14,533 bases of DNA, taken from NCBI GenBank assembly GCA_964444795.1, contig CAYUIQ010000222.1, positions 1 through 14,533 on the forward strand. Reading direction: 5' to 3'. This stretch comes from JABMRP01 sp964444795. GTDB taxonomy: Bacteria; Planctomycetota; Planctomycetia; Pirellulales; Thermoguttaceae. Numbering within the stretch: the first letter of the stretch is position 1; each line of letters starts with the position of its first letter. The position numbers and the translations under genes are program-made. The notes under the pieces were generated by a model, which saw only the letters and a list, made by a program, of their open reading frames with translations, ran no database searches and had not been told where the DNA came from. Of the stretch, positions 13,436 through 14,533 are shown piece after piece.

Positions 13436-13460
13436 CCTCCGGGGTCAGACCCTGTTTTCA
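13436..13460 (+). repeat. REP-like motif, copy 2
   Basis: Same 25 bases as copy 1 at 12945-12969. A further nine bases, ctgttttca, are repeated in tandem (13452-13460 and 13461-13469), the second covering the transposase stop codon. Read on the minus strand the motif begins at or beside the TGA, so the gene and its repeat are physically joined. Confidence 0.9.
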
Positions 13461-13466
13461 CTGTTT

Positions 13467-14441
13467 TCAGGCATTCGCCAGTAACCGCTCGATCTTCTCC
13501 AGCTCTGATCGCAGCTTTTTCGACGCTTCGAGTTCCTTCTCTGCCCGGCGGATCAGGTTGCTGGCACTATCGGGATGACCAAGGCCGAATAGGTCGGCCA
13601 GTTCTCGGAGTGTGGCGGTCGTGCGGCGTTGTGCCAGGTAGGCGGCCAAGTCTCTGCCAGGGGCCGTGGAACGCCTCACCGCATACGATTCGACAGACAC
13701 ACCGTAGAATTCCGCAGCCACCCGGGCAACATCCTCCGCCTTCAACTCCAGCCGGCTCCACTGCGGCACTTGATCGGGATGGCGAGGCTGTTTGGTCAGC
13801 CGCTTGATGCGAGCAACAAATCCCTCGCTACCCAACAACCATCCTTCCTTCGCCATCTCGAACGGACTGCTTGGTGGGTCGACTATCCCCGACTCGACGA
13901 ATCGACGATAGGCCGCCACGGCATCGCTGCCCCCCATTTCACCCTGCCAGGCTTCGTGCAGCACGTCGTAACGTATCCAGTCCAGCCTCGCGCTCTTGCG
14001 GGCATAGCCACGATAGCTCGACCACGGCCAAGCACGGGGATGCTCGACCAGCGGGCGCCGACCGCGCACGGGGTTGAGGTGTGCGTAGCGGCTGACGTTC
14101 CAGAAGTAGGTTTCGTCCTCGATCAGTTCGCCCTTGAAGCGACCTTGAAACAGGTGCCCAGGCTGCTCGTGCCGCTTGGCGTACCAGTTCGCATAGCCGC
14201 TCAACAGGTACTGCATCCCGCGCGACAGATTCGGACGTGGCGTGCGAAAGCACAAGTGAATATGGTTGGGCATCCACACAAACGCAAAGACTTCCCAACC
14301 GGTGCGATCGACGGTTCTCTCCAGCCCCCAGAGCAGCCGCTGGTAGTCGTCGTCCTGGTGAAACAGCCGTTGCTTGCCATTCCCCCGTGCCATCACGTGG
14401 TAAACCGCACCCGCGAATTCGATTCTCAGTGGTCGGACCAT
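13467..14441 (-). CDS. REP-associated tyrosine transposase (RAYT, IS200-like Y1/HUH) with DnaA-like C-terminal domain
   Basis: A 324-residue single-strand DNA transposase. The N-terminal Y1 domain (about 1-140) has RGNGKQRLF, the HUH metal site H60-I-H62 in WMPNHIHL, GHLFQGRFK at about 95-103, and YAHLNPVRG, where Tyr119 is the expected catalytic Tyr that links to DNA. Residues about 235-310 resemble DnaA domain IV: VARVAAEFYGV, then a RDLAAYLAQRRT helix and ELADLFGLGHPDSASNLI, a helix-turn-helix seen in some RAYT groups that would add sequence-specific binding. A charged helix follows (about 300-320). The ATG at 14441 gives MVRPLRIEFAGAVYHV, the usual start. The gene looks intact, so it may still be active. 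A degenerate copy of its 3' end lies at 12967-13013. Confidence 0.93.
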   Translation of the reverse strand: MVRPLRIEFAGAVYHVMARGNGKQRLFHQDDDYQRLLWGLERTVDRTGWEVFAFVWMPNHIHLCFRTPRPNLSRGMQYLLSGYANWYAKRHEQPGHLFQGRFKGELIEDETYFWNVSRYAHLNPVRGRRPLVEHPRAWPWSSYRGYARKSARLDWIRYDVLHEAWQGEMGGSDAVAAYRRFVESGIVDPPSSPFEMAKEGWLLGSEGFVARIKRLTKQPRHPDQVPQWSRLELKAEDVARVAAEFYGVSVESYAVRRSTAPGRDLAAYLAQRRTTATLRELADLFGLGHPDSASNLIRRAEKELEASKKLRSELEKIERLLANA

Positions 14442-14473
14442 GGGAAGAATCTACCACAAGACCGAAAGCCTGT

Positions 14474-14489
14474 AAACAGGGTCTGACCC
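14474..14489 (-). repeat. REP-like motif, inverted copy 3
   Basis: aaacagggtctgaccc is the reverse complement of the core of copies 1 and 2. It lies 32 bases upstream of the transposase start, so the gene is flanked by an inverted pair. Bases 14490-14533 show nothing recognisable. Confidence 0.85.
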
Positions 14490-14533
14490 GAATGGCACTT
14501 CCATAGTCCAGGTAACGACTTACGATCGTGCGC

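Larger units (their letters stand above)
13436..14489 (-). mobile_element. REP-associated transposase unit with inverted repeat ends
   Basis: The transposase gene is bracketed by inverted copies of a shared core (ggggtcagaccctgtttt at 13441-13458, aaacagggtctgaccc at 14474-14489). IS200-like RAYT genes are known to be linked to such flanking REP sequences. No target duplication is expected for this enzyme type, and none was looked for as proof. The outer limits are inferred from the motif copies. Confidence 0.7.

Noticed and set aside
12927..13460. A CRISPR array or similar spaced-repeat system
   Set aside because: Repeat copies are few, unequally spaced and include an inverted one. They track the transposase rather than forming an array, and no cas gene is present.
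13629..14486. Plus-strand open frame opposite the transposase
   Set aside because: The opposite strand carries the complete HUH transposase; the plus frame shows no motif.

Overview
The window reads as high-GC chromosomal DNA of a planctomycete, probably of the Pirellula/Rhodopirellula kind. The evidence is a palindromic repeat with the arm cccgaagcgtaagcgaggga, other long palindromes in gene gaps, a REP-associated tyrosine transposase with its repeat, a secreted Cys-rich protein of a planctomycete style, and many genes of unknown function. The assignment is inference; there is no rRNA or marker gene here.

Layout from left to right. On the minus strand, glgA (glycogen synthase, 86-1573) is followed by a candidate terminator. 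A divergent gap of 467 bases holds a long hairpin repeat. A plus-strand gene (2041-2727) encodes an unrecognised protein with a C-terminal zinc ribbon. It converges on a four-gene minus-strand row, listed in order of transcription: pcrA/uvrD helicase (8511-6211), alpha/beta hydrolase (6197-5469), LuxE-type acyl-protein synthetase (5453-4341) and LuxC-type acyl-CoA reductase (4204-2816). The last three resemble the fatty-acid reductase of bacterial luminescence (LuxD/LuxE/LuxC roles), but no luciferase gene is present in the window. The likely job is making a fatty aldehyde or alcohol for lipid metabolism.

Divergent from pcrA is a plus-strand set: a stand-alone RNA polymerase alpha C-terminal-domain-like protein (8791-9072), then a tight three-gene operon (9212-11593) of a DUF3592-type membrane protein with an arrestin-like tail, a free-standing arrestin-like protein and a P-loop NTPase. 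I know of no named function for this trio, and it is the best candidate here for an undescribed system. It is followed by a secreted, Cys-rich protein with its own likely promoter (11889-12839).

The right end is a mobile region. An IS200-like (Y1/HUH) REP-associated transposase with a DnaA-like C-terminal domain (13467-14441) is flanked by inverted copies of a gggtcagaccc-core motif. A second copy of that motif, joined to a degenerate copy of the transposase 3' end (12945-13013), lies beyond a small unrecognised gene (13038-13415), which is therefore sandwiched between two transposase ends.

Three palindromic repeats of unrelated sequence (1626-1710, 2755-2818, 4217-4318) occupy three different intergenic gaps. 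They may act as terminators or RNA-stability elements. No tRNA, rRNA or CRISPR array was seen.
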